Below are positions 1 through 8,077 of a stretch of 64,000 bases of DNA, one piece after another. Each line of letters begins with the position of its first letter. Positions within the stretch are counted from its first letter, which is position 1. This DNA is from Fulvimarina sp040239565 (GTDB taxonomy: Bacteria > Pseudomonadota > Alphaproteobacteria > Rhizobiales > Rhizobiaceae). A program made the position numbers and the translations under genes. The DNA lies in the NCBI RefSeq assembly GCF_040239565.1, contig NZ_JBEHWS010000001.1, forward strand, positions 496,001 through 560,000, in the 5' to 3' direction. Under the pieces are notes generated by a model. It was not told the origin of the DNA. It searched no databases and was given only the letters and a program-made list of their open reading frames with translations.

Positions 1-64
1 AAGCGATCGGCACGCCGATGACCAGGAGGATCGTGAAGAGCAGGAAGAGGAGCGCGACCGTCAT
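1..64 (-). CDS. dctM: TRAP transporter large permease DctM (5' end only)
   Basis: Only the first 21 codons lie in the window; the gene continues past the left edge. It starts at an ATG that overlaps the stop of dctQ in an ATGA arrangement, which indicates translational coupling. The visible residues (MTVALLFLLFTILLVIGVPIA) form a hydrophobic membrane segment as expected for the N-terminus of DctM, the 12-TM channel subunit of tripartite ATP-independent periplasmic transporters. The identification rests mainly on its position after dctP and dctQ. Confidence 0.8.
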   Translation of the reverse strand, partial: MTVALLFLLFTILLVIGVPIA

Positions 65-606
65 TTCATGAGGCTTTCGGAGCTTTGATCGGTCGCGGTC
101 GTGCCGGTGTCCTCCGTTTCGTCCTCATCCGGCCAGGCGGCCGCGCGGTCCTCCGCGCGAAGCAGGAGGGCGAGGCAGCCGAGGGCGGCACCGAGCGGGA
201 TGGAGGCATAGATCCAGGCGCGGGAGACCCCGAGCGTGGGGGATGTGAAGGCCCCGTTGCGGGCCGTGAAGGTCCAGCCCTGCCAGGCGAGGATGGCAAG
301 GAAGATGAGGCTGAGCACCATTGCCAGCCGCAACCGCCAGCGCGCGGCGACCGGGGGCACGGAGAGGATGTCCACCAGGATCTCATCGTGCCGGTAGAGC
401 ACCACCGGCAGGCCGATCATCACGCACCAGACGAGGAGCGTGCGCACGACTTCTTCGGTCCAGAACCAGCCGATGCCGACGAAGCGGTCGACCACCTGGA
501 TGAAGACGAGCGTCACCATCGACGCAAATGCCAGGACCACCGCCGCGGCAAGCACGGCGAAGGCCCTGTCGATGAGCTGTCTCGCTTGGGACGGGACGCG
601 GATCAT
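61..606 (-). CDS. dctQ: TRAP transporter small permease DctQ
   Basis: A 181-residue integral membrane protein with four hydrophobic segments (roughly residues 15-40, 50-70, 90-110 and 130-150) and the segment WFWTEEVVRTLLVW, characteristic of the DctQ family (small 4-TM subunit of TRAP secondary transporters). It overlaps dctP by 4 nt upstream and dctM by 4 nt downstream. It pairs with DctM to import the ligand delivered by DctP, using an ion gradient. The charged acidic C-terminal tail is cytoplasmic and not conserved in the family. Confidence 0.9.
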   Translation of the reverse strand: MIRVPSQARQLIDRAFAVLAAAVVLAFASMVTLVFIQVVDRFVGIGWFWTEEVVRTLLVWCVMIGLPVVLYRHDEILVDILSVPPVAARWRLRLAMVLSLIFLAILAWQGWTFTARNGAFTSPTLGVSRAWIYASIPLGAALGCLALLLRAEDRAAAWPDEDETEDTGTTATDQSSESLMK

Positions 607-1598
607 TCGCCGGAGGCGGACCGGATCTCACCGATCAGATCGGTCGCGCCGGCCTGTTCGGCGAACTTGTCCTGAAGGTCGCTGAGGGCCTCGCGGAAGG
701 GTTCGAGATCCATTTCGTGGATTTCGATGCCCGTCTCGGCGAGCTTGGAATCCCACTCGTCCTGACGACCGGCCCATTCGTCGCGCTGCTGCTGGGCGAC
801 TTCGAGAGCGGCCTCGGTGACGATCGTCTGCTGGTCCTCGGTGAGCGTGTCGAGGAACTGGCGGCTCGTGACGAAGCTGCCGTCGAAGAAGATGTGGCGC
901 GTCTTGTTGTAGTGCTTTGCCACTTCGTAGATGTTGTTGGTGTAGGCCGCTTCCGGCGTTCCCTCCATCGCACCGACGACGCCCGTCTGCATGGCGGTAT
1001 AGACCTCCGGGAACGGGATCGGCGTCGGCTGGGCGTTCAGGGTCGAGAAGGTCTCGACGAAGACCGGGCTTTCCGGAACGCGGATCTTCAGGCCCTCGAA
1101 GTCGGACGGCTGCTGGATGACCTTTTCGGTGGTGAAGGTGTCGCGATAGCCGGCCTGGATCCAGTTGAGGACGACAAGGCCCGTCGCCTCTTCGAGCTGC
1201 TCGTTGAGGCCGTTGCCGATGTCGCCGGTGACGACGTTCTGCCAGTGGGCCGGATCGTCATAGAGGTAGGGCAGGGTCAGGATGCCGTAGGCCGGCACGT
1301 AGTTGGCGTAGAGCCCGCTCTCGCCATAGCCCATTTCGAGCGTGCCGAGCTGGACGGATTCGATGATCTCGCGCTGCCCGCCCAGCTGCCCGCCGGGCAG
1401 GACCTCGACCGAAATGCTGCCACCGGACTTGTCCTCGACGATCTCGGCGAAGCGCTCGGCCGCGATGTGCTGCTCGGAGCTTTCCGGCAGGTGGTGAGCG
1501 AAACGCATCGTCACGTCCTGCGCGAAGGCCGTGCCCGAAAGCATGGTCGCGCCGAGGGCGAGTGCCACGATGGTCTTGAGTTTACTAATGTTGGTCAT
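603..1598 (-). CDS. dctP: TRAP transporter substrate-binding protein DctP
   Basis: A 331-residue periplasmic solute receptor. It has a classic signal peptide (MTNISKLKTIVALALGATML, cleavage probably after AFA near residue 24-25), then the DctP fold with features such as MRFAHHLPESSEQH and FEGLKIRVPESPVF, which carries the conserved Arg that binds the ligand carboxylate. The start at 1598 is chosen because GGGAGGAAAG lies just upstream; a longer reading frame has no such site. The gene follows the rhamnonate dehydratase-like gene by 56 nt on the same strand, so the ligand is probably a sugar acid (inference). Confidence 0.93.
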   Translation of the reverse strand: MTNISKLKTIVALALGATMLSGTAFAQDVTMRFAHHLPESSEQHIAAERFAEIVEDKSGGSISVEVLPGGQLGGQREIIESVQLGTLEMGYGESGLYANYVPAYGILTLPYLYDDPAHWQNVVTGDIGNGLNEQLEEATGLVVLNWIQAGYRDTFTTEKVIQQPSDFEGLKIRVPESPVFVETFSTLNAQPTPIPFPEVYTAMQTGVVGAMEGTPEAAYTNNIYEVAKHYNKTRHIFFDGSFVTSRQFLDTLTEDQQTIVTEAALEVAQQQRDEWAGRQDEWDSKLAETGIEIHEMDLEPFREALSDLQDKFAEQAGATDLIGEIRSASGE

Positions 1599-1654
1599 GT
1601 CTTTCCTCCCAATAGCGGAGCGGGGACTTACAGGCACCCGCCCCAGTCATGAAT

Positions 1655-2839
1655 TCAGTGGTCGTAGGGACGGTTGAGGGCGAGATCCTCGGAGAGGGTC
1701 ACGCCGAAGCCCGGCTTTTCGAGATCGGACGCCTTGATGCGCCCGTTCTGAGGCACCGGCTCGCCGAGCAGCATCGGCGCGAACATCGGCTGGATGCGGT
1801 CGGCCTTGGGGGCCATCATCAGGAATTCGGCGAACGGGCTGTTCTGCCGCGTGATGACGAAGTGGTAGCTGTAGACGCTCGAGCCGTGCGGGATGACCAT
1901 CTTGTTGTGGGCATCGGCGAGCGCCGAGATCTTCAGAAGCTCGGTGAGGCCGCCGCACCAGCCCACATCGGGTTGGATGAAGTCGCAGCAGTCCATTTCG
2001 AGGAGCATGCGGAAGCCCCAGCGGGTCGCCTCGTGCTCGCCGGTGGTGACCAGCATGCCGGGCGGCACGTTGCGCTTCAATTCGGCATAGCCCCAGTAAT
2101 CGTCGGGCGGCAGGCACTCCTCGATCCATTTGAGACCGAATTCGGACGCGCCCTGCGCGAGCCGCGAGGCATAATCGACGTTTAAACTCATCCAGCAGTC
2201 GAGCATCAGCCAGAAATGCTCGCCGACGGCCTCGCGCATCTTTTCAAGGCGCGCAAATTCGGTCGCCATGCCCTCTTCGCCCTGTGCCGGCCCATGCTGC
2301 AAAGCCATCTTGCCGCCGAGAAAGCCCATGCCTTTGGCGAGGTCCGGCCGTGCGCCTGTCGCGTAGAATACCTGCTCGTCGCGCACCGGACCGCCGATCA
2401 TGGCTGAGACCGGCTCCTGCCGAACCTGACCAAGCAGGTCCCAGAGCGCAAGATCGACACCGGAGATCGCGTTGAGGACGAGACCGCGCCGCCCGTAATA
2501 GAGCGAGGCGTTGAACATCTGGTCCCAGATCACCTCGATATCGGTGACCTTGCGGCCCTCGACGAAGCGGGCGAAGTGCTTTTCGACGATAAAGGCCGCC
2601 GGCTCGCCGCCGGTCGTGACCGCGATGCCCTTGACGCCCGTATCCGTCTCGACCTCGACGACAAGGGTGCCGAGAACGTTGATGCCGAAGGACTGCCGGC
2701 TTTTGCGATAGGCGGGATATTTCGACATGGGCGTCGAAATGTTGTCGTCGATCCAGTGGCCTTCGCCCTGATCGTGATAATCCGCGCCGCCTCCACGCAC
2801 CGTGAAGGCCCTGATGTGCTTGATGATCGGCGTGGCCAC
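1655..2839 (-). CDS. rhmD: L-rhamnonate dehydratase-like enolase-superfamily enzyme
   Basis: A 394-residue member of the mandelate racemase/enolase superfamily that closely resembles RhmD (L-rhamnonate to 2-keto-3-deoxy-L-rhamnonate). Diagnostic stretches are DYHDQGEGHWIDDNISTPMS, SRQSFGINVLGTLVVEVE, FYATGARPDLAKGMGF, FWLMLDCWMSLNVDY, KWIEECLPPDDYWGY, QPDVGWCGGLTELLKI and IPHGSSVYSYHFV; the acidic metal ligands and the HGSS histidine are present. The start is a GTG at 2839 preceded by AAGGGAGGGG; the frame stays open upstream but with non-conserved sequence. It is the likely first gene of an operon with dctPQM and is divergent from a LysR gene. A related 6-deoxy or pentonic sugar acid remains possible as the substrate. 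Confidence 0.9.
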   Translation of the reverse strand: MATPIIKHIRAFTVRGGGADYHDQGEGHWIDDNISTPMSKYPAYRKSRQSFGINVLGTLVVEVETDTGVKGIAVTTGGEPAAFIVEKHFARFVEGRKVTDIEVIWDQMFNASLYYGRRGLVLNAISGVDLALWDLLGQVRQEPVSAMIGGPVRDEQVFYATGARPDLAKGMGFLGGKMALQHGPAQGEEGMATEFARLEKMREAVGEHFWLMLDCWMSLNVDYASRLAQGASEFGLKWIEECLPPDDYWGYAELKRNVPPGMLVTTGEHEATRWGFRMLLEMDCCDFIQPDVGWCGGLTELLKISALADAHNKMVIPHGSSVYSYHFVITRQNSPFAEFLMMAPKADRIQPMFAPMLLGEPVPQNGRIKASDLEKPGFGVTLSEDLALNRPYDH

Positions 2840-2913
2840 CGAAGCCCCTCCCTTGAATTTCGGCTTGATCGTAAGCGCGGCACCGATCATGATCCAATGA
2901 AAGAAATCCGTAT

Positions 2914-2936
2914 TGCGATCGCAGAAAACGATCGCA
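2914..2936. promoter_or_regulatory. Inverted repeat, candidate LysR operator
   Basis: TGCGATC and GATCGCA form perfect 7-bp arms separated by 9 nt. The repeat lies between the divergent rhmD-like and LysR genes, 12 nt before the LysR start chosen here. LysR-type regulators usually bind interrupted dyads in such intergenic spaces and repress their own gene, so this is a natural candidate. No binding data; inference from position and symmetry. Confidence 0.4.
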
Positions 2937-2948
2937 TGGCAGGCTCCG

Positions 2949-3875
2949 ATGGTCCCAAAGCTCGAACACCACCTGAAAATCAGGCACTTCATGCTGATTG
3001 CAGCACTCGACGATCACGGCACCATGCATCGGGCGGCCGAGGCACTGAACATGACCCAGTCGACGGCTTCCAAGATGCTGGGCGATCTGGAAATCCTGCT
3101 TGGCGCAAAGCTCTTCGAGCGGGCGCCAAGGGGGATGACGCCGACGGCGCTCGGCCGCTACGCTCTCTCCATCGCGCGGGCCGAGCTGACGCGGATCGAG
3201 CGGTTTTCAGAGGAGTTCGCCGCCCGGCGGGATGGCGGCTACGGCACACTGTCAATCGGCGCCATCATGGGCGCAGCGCCAGATCTCGTCGCCCATGCGG
3301 TGGCTGACCTCAAGCGCTCCCAGCCTAAGCTGACCGTGCGGCTGCTCGGCGAGACAAGCGACCATATCCTCGACATGCTGGAGACAGGACGGCTCGATCT
3401 CGCCGTCGGCCGCTTCACCAATCCGCGTCACGGCCAACTCTTCGAGTTCGAGCCGTTGGCGGAGGAAAAGCTGGTGCTCGTCGCCCGCGCGGGGCATCCA
3501 CTGACCGACGGCTTCGACGGCGATTTGAAGGTCCTCGCCGACTGGCCCTGGGTGCTCCAGCCGCCGACGACGCCAACCCGTTATCTCCTCGACGACGCCT
3601 TTGCCGAAGCAGGGATCGACATCCCGGACAACGTGGTCGAGTGCATTTCGATCTTTGCAATCCTCAATCTCGTCCAGGCCTCCGATGCCGTCGCGGTCCT
3701 GCCGGTCTCGGTGGTCGACGCCCATTTGCGCGCCGGTCTCCTCGCCCCGCTCGCGATGCGTCCGCAGATTACAGTGAGCGGCTTCGGCATCGTGACCCGC
3801 AAGAACGAGTTGATCGGAGAAACGGCTGAGCTATTCGCGGACAGCCTGCGCCGTCATGCCCGCGGTCATGCTTGA
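2949..3875 (+). CDS. LysR-family transcriptional regulator
   Basis: A 308-residue LysR-type regulator. The N-terminal winged helix-turn-helix (about residues 10-65) includes HRAAEALNMTQSTASKMLGD and the wing GAKLFERAPRGMTPTALG; the rest is the periplasmic-binding-protein-like effector domain with SIGAIMGAAP and LDLAVGRF. The general shape recalls the GbpR/galactose-binding regulator branch (family-level resemblance only). It is divergent from the rhmD-dctPQM operon across about 110 bp, so it probably senses the sugar acid or its product and controls that operon. An earlier in-frame start exists at 2913; 2949 is chosen because the family begins just before the helix-turn-helix. Confidence 0.9.
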   Translation: MVPKLEHHLKIRHFMLIAALDDHGTMHRAAEALNMTQSTASKMLGDLEILLGAKLFERAPRGMTPTALGRYALSIARAELTRIERFSEEFAARRDGGYGTLSIGAIMGAAPDLVAHAVADLKRSQPKLTVRLLGETSDHILDMLETGRLDLAVGRFTNPRHGQLFEFEPLAEEKLVLVARAGHPLTDGFDGDLKVLADWPWVLQPPTTPTRYLLDDAFAEAGIDIPDNVVECISIFAILNLVQASDAVAVLPVSVVDAHLRAGLLAPLAMRPQITVSGFGIVTRKNELIGETAELFADSLRRHARGHA

Positions 3876-3946
3876 AGCTATCGGCCTCTCTCAGGTTCTC
3901 CCGATTAGAGGCGGCGTTCCCTCCGAACGGCTTTGGTAAAGCCTGC

Positions 3947-4004
3947 TTGACATCGCCCCCGGAAGCAAACATTTTTGCCCAACTGGTCTAGTTGTCAAAC
4001 CAGT
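3947..4004 (+). promoter_or_regulatory. Candidate promoter and operator of the tetronate operon
   Basis: TTGACA at 3947-3952 is followed after 17 nt by a weak -10 (CATTTT, 3970-3975). Just downstream, where transcription would start, lie overlapping palindromes: CAACT-N5-AGTTG (3980-3994) and ACTGGT-N11-ACCAGT (3982-4004). The right part, TTGTCAAACCA (3992-4002), matches the TNGTNNNACNA core typical of FadR-type GntR regulators. A repressor bound here would block the start of denD. The rest of the 295-bp space between 3876 and 4170 shows nothing else. Confidence 0.5.
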
Positions 4005-4170
4005 CTTAGAGTGGAGGCTGGACAGGCAACACGTCGAACTTTCGGATCAATCCTGACGGACTCCACCCAATCAGGATGCCTTGTTTCCAACGGCAAACGA
4101 GACATGTCTTCGAGGGCCGTCCGGACCCGCGCACCACCACCGGCAAAACAGACAAACAAAGGCTTCCGCC

Positions 4171-5157
4171 ATGAAAATCGTCATCATCGGTGCCGCTGGC
4201 ATGATCGGTCGGAAGCTTGCCGAGCGGCTCGCGGCGGATGGAAAGATCGGGGAGACGCCGATCGAAAAGCTGCATCTCGTCGATGTCGTGTCTCCGCCTT
4301 TGCCCGAAACCACCAGTGAGGTGATTGGTGAAACAGCGGACCTCTCCCAGAGCGGCACGGCTGAAACGCTGATCCGTGAACGCCCGGACATCATCTTCCA
4401 TCTCGCTGCCATCGTGTCCGGCGAAGCGGAGGCAGATTTCGAGAAGGGCTATCGGATCAATCTCGACGGCACGCGCGATCTGTTCGAGGCGATCCGAACT
4501 GCGCACCAGACTGATGGATACACCCCGCGCGTGATCTTCGCGTCCTCCCTTGCCGTCTTCGGCGCGCCGTTCCCGGACGAGATCCCGGACGACTATCACC
4601 TGACGCCACTGACGAGCTACGGCACGCAGAAAGCAATCAGCGAACTGCTTCTCTCCGACTATTCAAGGCGAGGGTTCCTTGACGGGATCGGCATTCGTCT
4701 TCCGACCATCTGCATCCGGCCGGGTACGCCCAACAAGGCGGCCTCGGGTTTCTTCTCGAACATCCTGCGCGAGCCGATCAACGGTAAGAGTGCGGTGCTT
4801 CCCGTCGATGAAAGCGTGCGCCACTGGTTTGCGAGCCCGCGCTCGGCGGTCGGCTTCTTCGTCCATGCCGCCAGCCTCGACCTGTCGAAGCTCGGCGCCC
4901 GGCGCAACCTGACGATGCCCGGCCTTTCGGCGACGGTCGGCGACGAGATCGAGGCTTTACGGCATGTCGTCGGGCAGGAAGCCGTCGACCGGATCGAGCG
5001 CGAGCCGGATGCAACGATCGACAAGATCGTAGAAGGCTGGCCCACCAGCTTTGCGGCAAAGCGCGCCGAAGAGCTCGGCTTTACCGCTGAGGCGAGTTTC
5101 GACGAGATCGTTCAGGTCTACCTCGAAGACGAGATGAACGACGCGGCGCGTTCCTGA
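4171..5157 (+). CDS. denD: D-erythronate dehydrogenase (NAD-dependent, SDR)
   Basis: A 328-residue extended short-chain dehydrogenase. The N-terminal Rossmann motif is MKIVIIGAAGMIGRKLAERL, followed by IIFHLAAIVSGEAE and a catalytic YGTQK (Y-x3-K) near residues 149-154. DenD oxidises D-erythronate at C2 to 2-oxo-D-erythronate. The next three genes encode the tetronate kinase, decarboxylase and isomerase, which is the published DenD-OtnK-OtnC-OtnI set, so the neighbourhood supports this over a generic nucleotide-sugar epimerase. The ATG at 4171 is chosen because the Rossmann motif begins there; an upstream extension in the same frame is unconserved. Confidence 0.88.
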   Translation: MKIVIIGAAGMIGRKLAERLAADGKIGETPIEKLHLVDVVSPPLPETTSEVIGETADLSQSGTAETLIRERPDIIFHLAAIVSGEAEADFEKGYRINLDGTRDLFEAIRTAHQTDGYTPRVIFASSLAVFGAPFPDEIPDDYHLTPLTSYGTQKAISELLLSDYSRRGFLDGIGIRLPTICIRPGTPNKAASGFFSNILREPINGKSAVLPVDESVRHWFASPRSAVGFFVHAASLDLSKLGARRNLTMPGLSATVGDEIEALRHVVGQEAVDRIEREPDATIDKIVEGWPTSFAAKRAEELGFTAEASFDEIVQVYLEDEMNDAARS

Positions 5158-5193
5158 CAGACGATCAACCCCGAACAAAGGTCTCGGCAATCA

Positions 5194-6444
5194 ATGCTAC
5201 TTGGCTGCATCGGCGACGACTTCACCGGCTCATCAGATCTTGCGAACACGCTCGCCAAGGATGGCATGAATGTCGTCCAGTACAGCGGCATTCCCAAGAG
5301 CGATGCGGAGCCGGATGTTGAAGCGGGTGTGGTTGCGCTGAAATCGCGAACCATCCCGGTCGACGATGCCGTCCGCCTGTCGCTCGAAGCACTGGAATGG
5401 CTGCAGTCTCAGGGGTGCAGCCAGTTTTTCTTCAAATACTGCTCGACCTTCGACTCGACGCCTGAAGGCAATATCGGCCCGGTGATCGATGCGCTGATGG
5501 ACAGGCTCGGCACCGATGCCACCATCGTCTGCCCGGCCTTTCCGGCAACAGGGCGCAGCCTCTACCAGGGCCATCTCTTCGTCGGCGACAAACTTCTCTC
5601 CGAATCCGGCATGGAGGACCACCCGCTGACCCCGATGCCCGATGCGGATATCCGCCGCTGGCTCGGACGCCAGACCAAGCGGGCCGTCGGTCACGTTCCG
5701 GCTTCCACCGTCTTCAAGGGAGCAGAAGCGATCCGCTTGGCGCTCGGCTCGGAGACCAAAAACGGCCGGCCGGTCATCGTCACGGACGCCGTTCGTGACG
5801 AGGATCTTCGAGCGATCGGCGCCGCCTCGAAAGAGTTGAAACTGATCACCGGCGGATCGGGGATTGCACTCGGCCTCCCGGCCAATCTTCTCTCAGCCGA
5901 TGACCGACACTCGCCAGACGAATGGAATGGCCATGATGGACCGGCGGCGCTCATCGCGGGTTCTGCCTCGCGGATGACCCGCGCCCAGGTGAAGCGTTAC
6001 GCGGCAGATTGCCCAAGCATGGAGATCACCGCGGACGACGTAATGAACGGCACGGTCTCGCCTGAGGATGCGGCGCGCGAGGCGCTCGCATCGGCTGAGC
6101 CAATGTTGATCTACTCGTCCGCTGAGCCCGATGTCGTGAAGGCCGCTCAGGACAAATACGGCCGTGAGGTGATCGCGGAAAAGCTCGAAGGGTTCTTTGC
6201 GAAAACCGCGGCGCTGCTTGTCGAGGGCGGCGTCACACGGCTGGTCACCGCCGGTGGAGAAACCTCCGGCGCTGTCATCGAGGGTCTCGATCTGACCGCG
6301 CTCAGGATCGGCCCTGAGATCGCGCCCGGCGTTCCGGCGGTTCGGGCCGAGGGTCGTGACCTCGTCCTCGCGCTCAAATCCGGCAATTTCGGAGACGAGG
6401 ATTTCTTCGCAAAGGCCCTCGATATCCTGAAGGGGAAGCCATGA
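5194..6444 (+). CDS. otnK: 3-oxo-tetronate kinase OtnK
   Basis: A 416-residue four-carbon sugar acid kinase (former DUF1537 family). The N-terminal domain starts with LLGCIGDDFTGSSDLANTLA, carrying the acidic GDDxTGSxD substrate-binding signature. The C-terminal nucleotide-binding domain ends with VTRLVTAGGETSGAVIEGL. OtnK phosphorylates 3-oxo-tetronate at O4. The gene follows denD by 36 nt and overlaps otnC by 4 nt. Full length for the family (about 420 residues). Confidence 0.93.
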   Translation: MLLGCIGDDFTGSSDLANTLAKDGMNVVQYSGIPKSDAEPDVEAGVVALKSRTIPVDDAVRLSLEALEWLQSQGCSQFFFKYCSTFDSTPEGNIGPVIDALMDRLGTDATIVCPAFPATGRSLYQGHLFVGDKLLSESGMEDHPLTPMPDADIRRWLGRQTKRAVGHVPASTVFKGAEAIRLALGSETKNGRPVIVTDAVRDEDLRAIGAASKELKLITGGSGIALGLPANLLSADDRHSPDEWNGHDGPAALIAGSASRMTRAQVKRYAADCPSMEITADDVMNGTVSPEDAAREALASAEPMLIYSSAEPDVVKAAQDKYGREVIAEKLEGFFAKTAALLVEGGVTRLVTAGGETSGAVIEGLDLTALRIGPEIAPGVPAVRAEGRDLVLALKSGNFGDEDFFAKALDILKGKP

Positions 6445-7091
6445 GCGAGATCAACGATTTACGAGAGAGTATCGTCACCTTCGCCGGATCGCTTTTCGAC
6501 CGCGGACTGACCCATGGCTCGACGGGCAACATCTCCGCCCGCACGCCCGATGGCGGTCTGCTGGTCACGCCGACCGGCTCATCCTTCAAGACGCTCGATC
6601 CGGCCAAGCTAAGCCATTTCGATGCGGAAATGAACCTGATTGCCGGAGACAAGCCGACCAAGGAAATGCCGCTGCATCAGGCCTTCTACGATACGCGCTC
6701 CGCAGCGGGCGCAATCGTGCACCTGCATTCAGCCCATTCGGTCGCGCTGTCGATGATGCCGGATGCGGATGAGGACGACTTCCTGCCGCCGCTCACGCCA
6801 TATCCGATCATGAAGCTCGGCAAGGTGAAGCTGCTCCCCTATTTCATGCCGGGCGATGCGGCGATCGGCGATGCCATACGCGGGCTCGCCGGTAAGCGCT
6901 CGGCGGTCATGCTCGCCAATCATGGGCCCGTCGTCGCTGGCAAGGATGTCGAGTCGGCGGTCTATGCGATCGAGGAACTCGAAGCCTCGGCCCAGCTTGC
7001 CATGCTGACGCGCGGCATGAGCCCGCGAGCGCTCACGCAGGATCAGATCATGCATCTCGTGAAAAGCTTCGATGTGGAGTGGGACGCATGA
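6441..7091 (+). CDS. otnC: 3-oxo-tetronate 4-phosphate decarboxylase OtnC
   Basis: A 216-residue class II aldolase/adducin-fold protein. HGSTGNISARTPDGGLLVTP and the zinc-binding HLHSAHS motif are visible, with a further His in NHGPVVAG. In this context it decarboxylates 3-oxo-tetronate 4-phosphate to dihydroxyacetone phosphate and CO2. It overlaps both neighbours by 4 nt (ATGA), so it is translationally coupled. A related L-fuculose-phosphate aldolase is excluded mainly by the kinase and isomerase neighbours. Confidence 0.9.
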   Translation: MSEINDLRESIVTFAGSLFDRGLTHGSTGNISARTPDGGLLVTPTGSSFKTLDPAKLSHFDAEMNLIAGDKPTKEMPLHQAFYDTRSAAGAIVHLHSAHSVALSMMPDADEDDFLPPLTPYPIMKLGKVKLLPYFMPGDAAIGDAIRGLAGKRSAVMLANHGPVVAGKDVESAVYAIEELEASAQLAMLTRGMSPRALTQDQIMHLVKSFDVEWDA

Positions 7092-7867
7092 CGCTTCTCT
7101 CCGCCAATCTCGGTTTTCTCTGGAAGGACCGGTCACTGCCCAATGCCATTCGTGCTGCGAAGGCAGCAGGGTTTGATGCGGTCGAATGCCACTGGCCCTA
7201 CGAGGAAGACGCCGGCGCGGTGAAGGCCGCGCTTGAGGAAACAGGTTTGCGCATGCTCGGCCTCAATACGGTGAAGGGTCCGCGAGATGGAGATACCGGC
7301 CTAGCGGCCCAGCCGGGACGCGAGGACGAAGCCCGCAAGGCGATCGATCAGGCCTTCGATTACGGCGTGGAGATCGGCGCGGGCGCAGTGCATGTGATGG
7401 CCGGTGGAAGCGGCCCGGACGAGGCGGCTTCGATGGCAAGCTTCGCAGCCAATCTCGGCCATGCCTGTGATCGGGCTCGCGACGCCGGGATGACAGCGTT
7501 GATCGAGCCGCTGAACCCTTACGACAATCCCGGCTACTTCCTGATCGGTTTCGAAAAGGCGAAGCGCGTTCTCGACGCGGTCGGCCGCGACGAGCTGAAG
7601 ATCATGTTCGACTGCTACCACCTGCAGATCACCGACGGCGATCTTCTGCGCAGATTTCGAAACAACCTGGACATTGTCGGCCACGTGCAGTTTGCCGGCG
7701 TTCCCGATCGCGGCGAGCCGGACAGAGGCGAAGTCGCCTATGATCGTCTCCTGCCGGCGATCGCCGATGCCGGCTTTTCGGGGCCCTTCGGCGCCGAATA
7801 CAAGCCCACAGGCGAGACCGATGCGAGTCTTCGGTGGATGCATGCATTTCGCAAAGATACGACGTGA
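7088..7867 (+). CDS. otnI: 2-oxo-tetronate isomerase OtnI
   Basis: A 259-residue TIM-barrel protein of the hydroxypyruvate isomerase (Hyi) family, with FDAVECHWPYEED, ALIEPLNPYDNPGYFL (metal-ligand Glu), IMFDCYHLQITDGDL and the C-terminal FGAEYKPTGETD. OtnI converts 2-oxo-tetronate to 3-oxo-tetronate, linking DenD to OtnK. The start at 7088 overlaps the otnC stop by 4 nt; a start 9 nt earlier is also open. Last gene of the operon; no clear hairpin terminator follows. Confidence 0.9.
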   Translation: MTLLSANLGFLWKDRSLPNAIRAAKAAGFDAVECHWPYEEDAGAVKAALEETGLRMLGLNTVKGPRDGDTGLAAQPGREDEARKAIDQAFDYGVEIGAGAVHVMAGGSGPDEAASMASFAANLGHACDRARDAGMTALIEPLNPYDNPGYFLIGFEKAKRVLDAVGRDELKIMFDCYHLQITDGDLLRRFRNNLDIVGHVQFAGVPDRGEPDRGEVAYDRLLPAIADAGFSGPFGAEYKPTGETDASLRWMHAFRKDTT

Positions 7868-8037
7868 GAACGGTTACGTTGACTGTCGTCGCCTGACAGA
7901 CCTGCAACAAACGCCGTTGAAGCCCGCCGGATCAAAACATCGCATCATCCAGACATCCCGCGTTTTCTAGATTACCTGACAGACTGAGGCGATAGAGCGA
8001 AACCGAAGGCGTCGAAAACGAAATTTCGGTCAGTATT

Positions 8038-8055
8038 TTGAGTTGCGCACCTCAA
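8038..8055. promoter_or_regulatory. 18-bp palindrome, candidate LacI-family operator O1
   Basis: TTGAGTTGCGCACCTCAA has 8 of 9 positions matching across its axis, with a central GC step, the size and symmetry of LacI/GalR operators. It lies 22 nt before the LacI start, suggesting autoregulation. A related palindrome at 9126-9143 precedes the neighbouring sugar operon. Confidence 0.55.
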
Positions 8056-8077
8056 CGTGGCATGCTTCAAAGTTGCC

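Noticed and set aside
4081..4170. Upstream extension of denD to 4081
   Set aside because: The added 30 residues are polar and unconserved; the Rossmann motif begins directly at the ATG at 4171.
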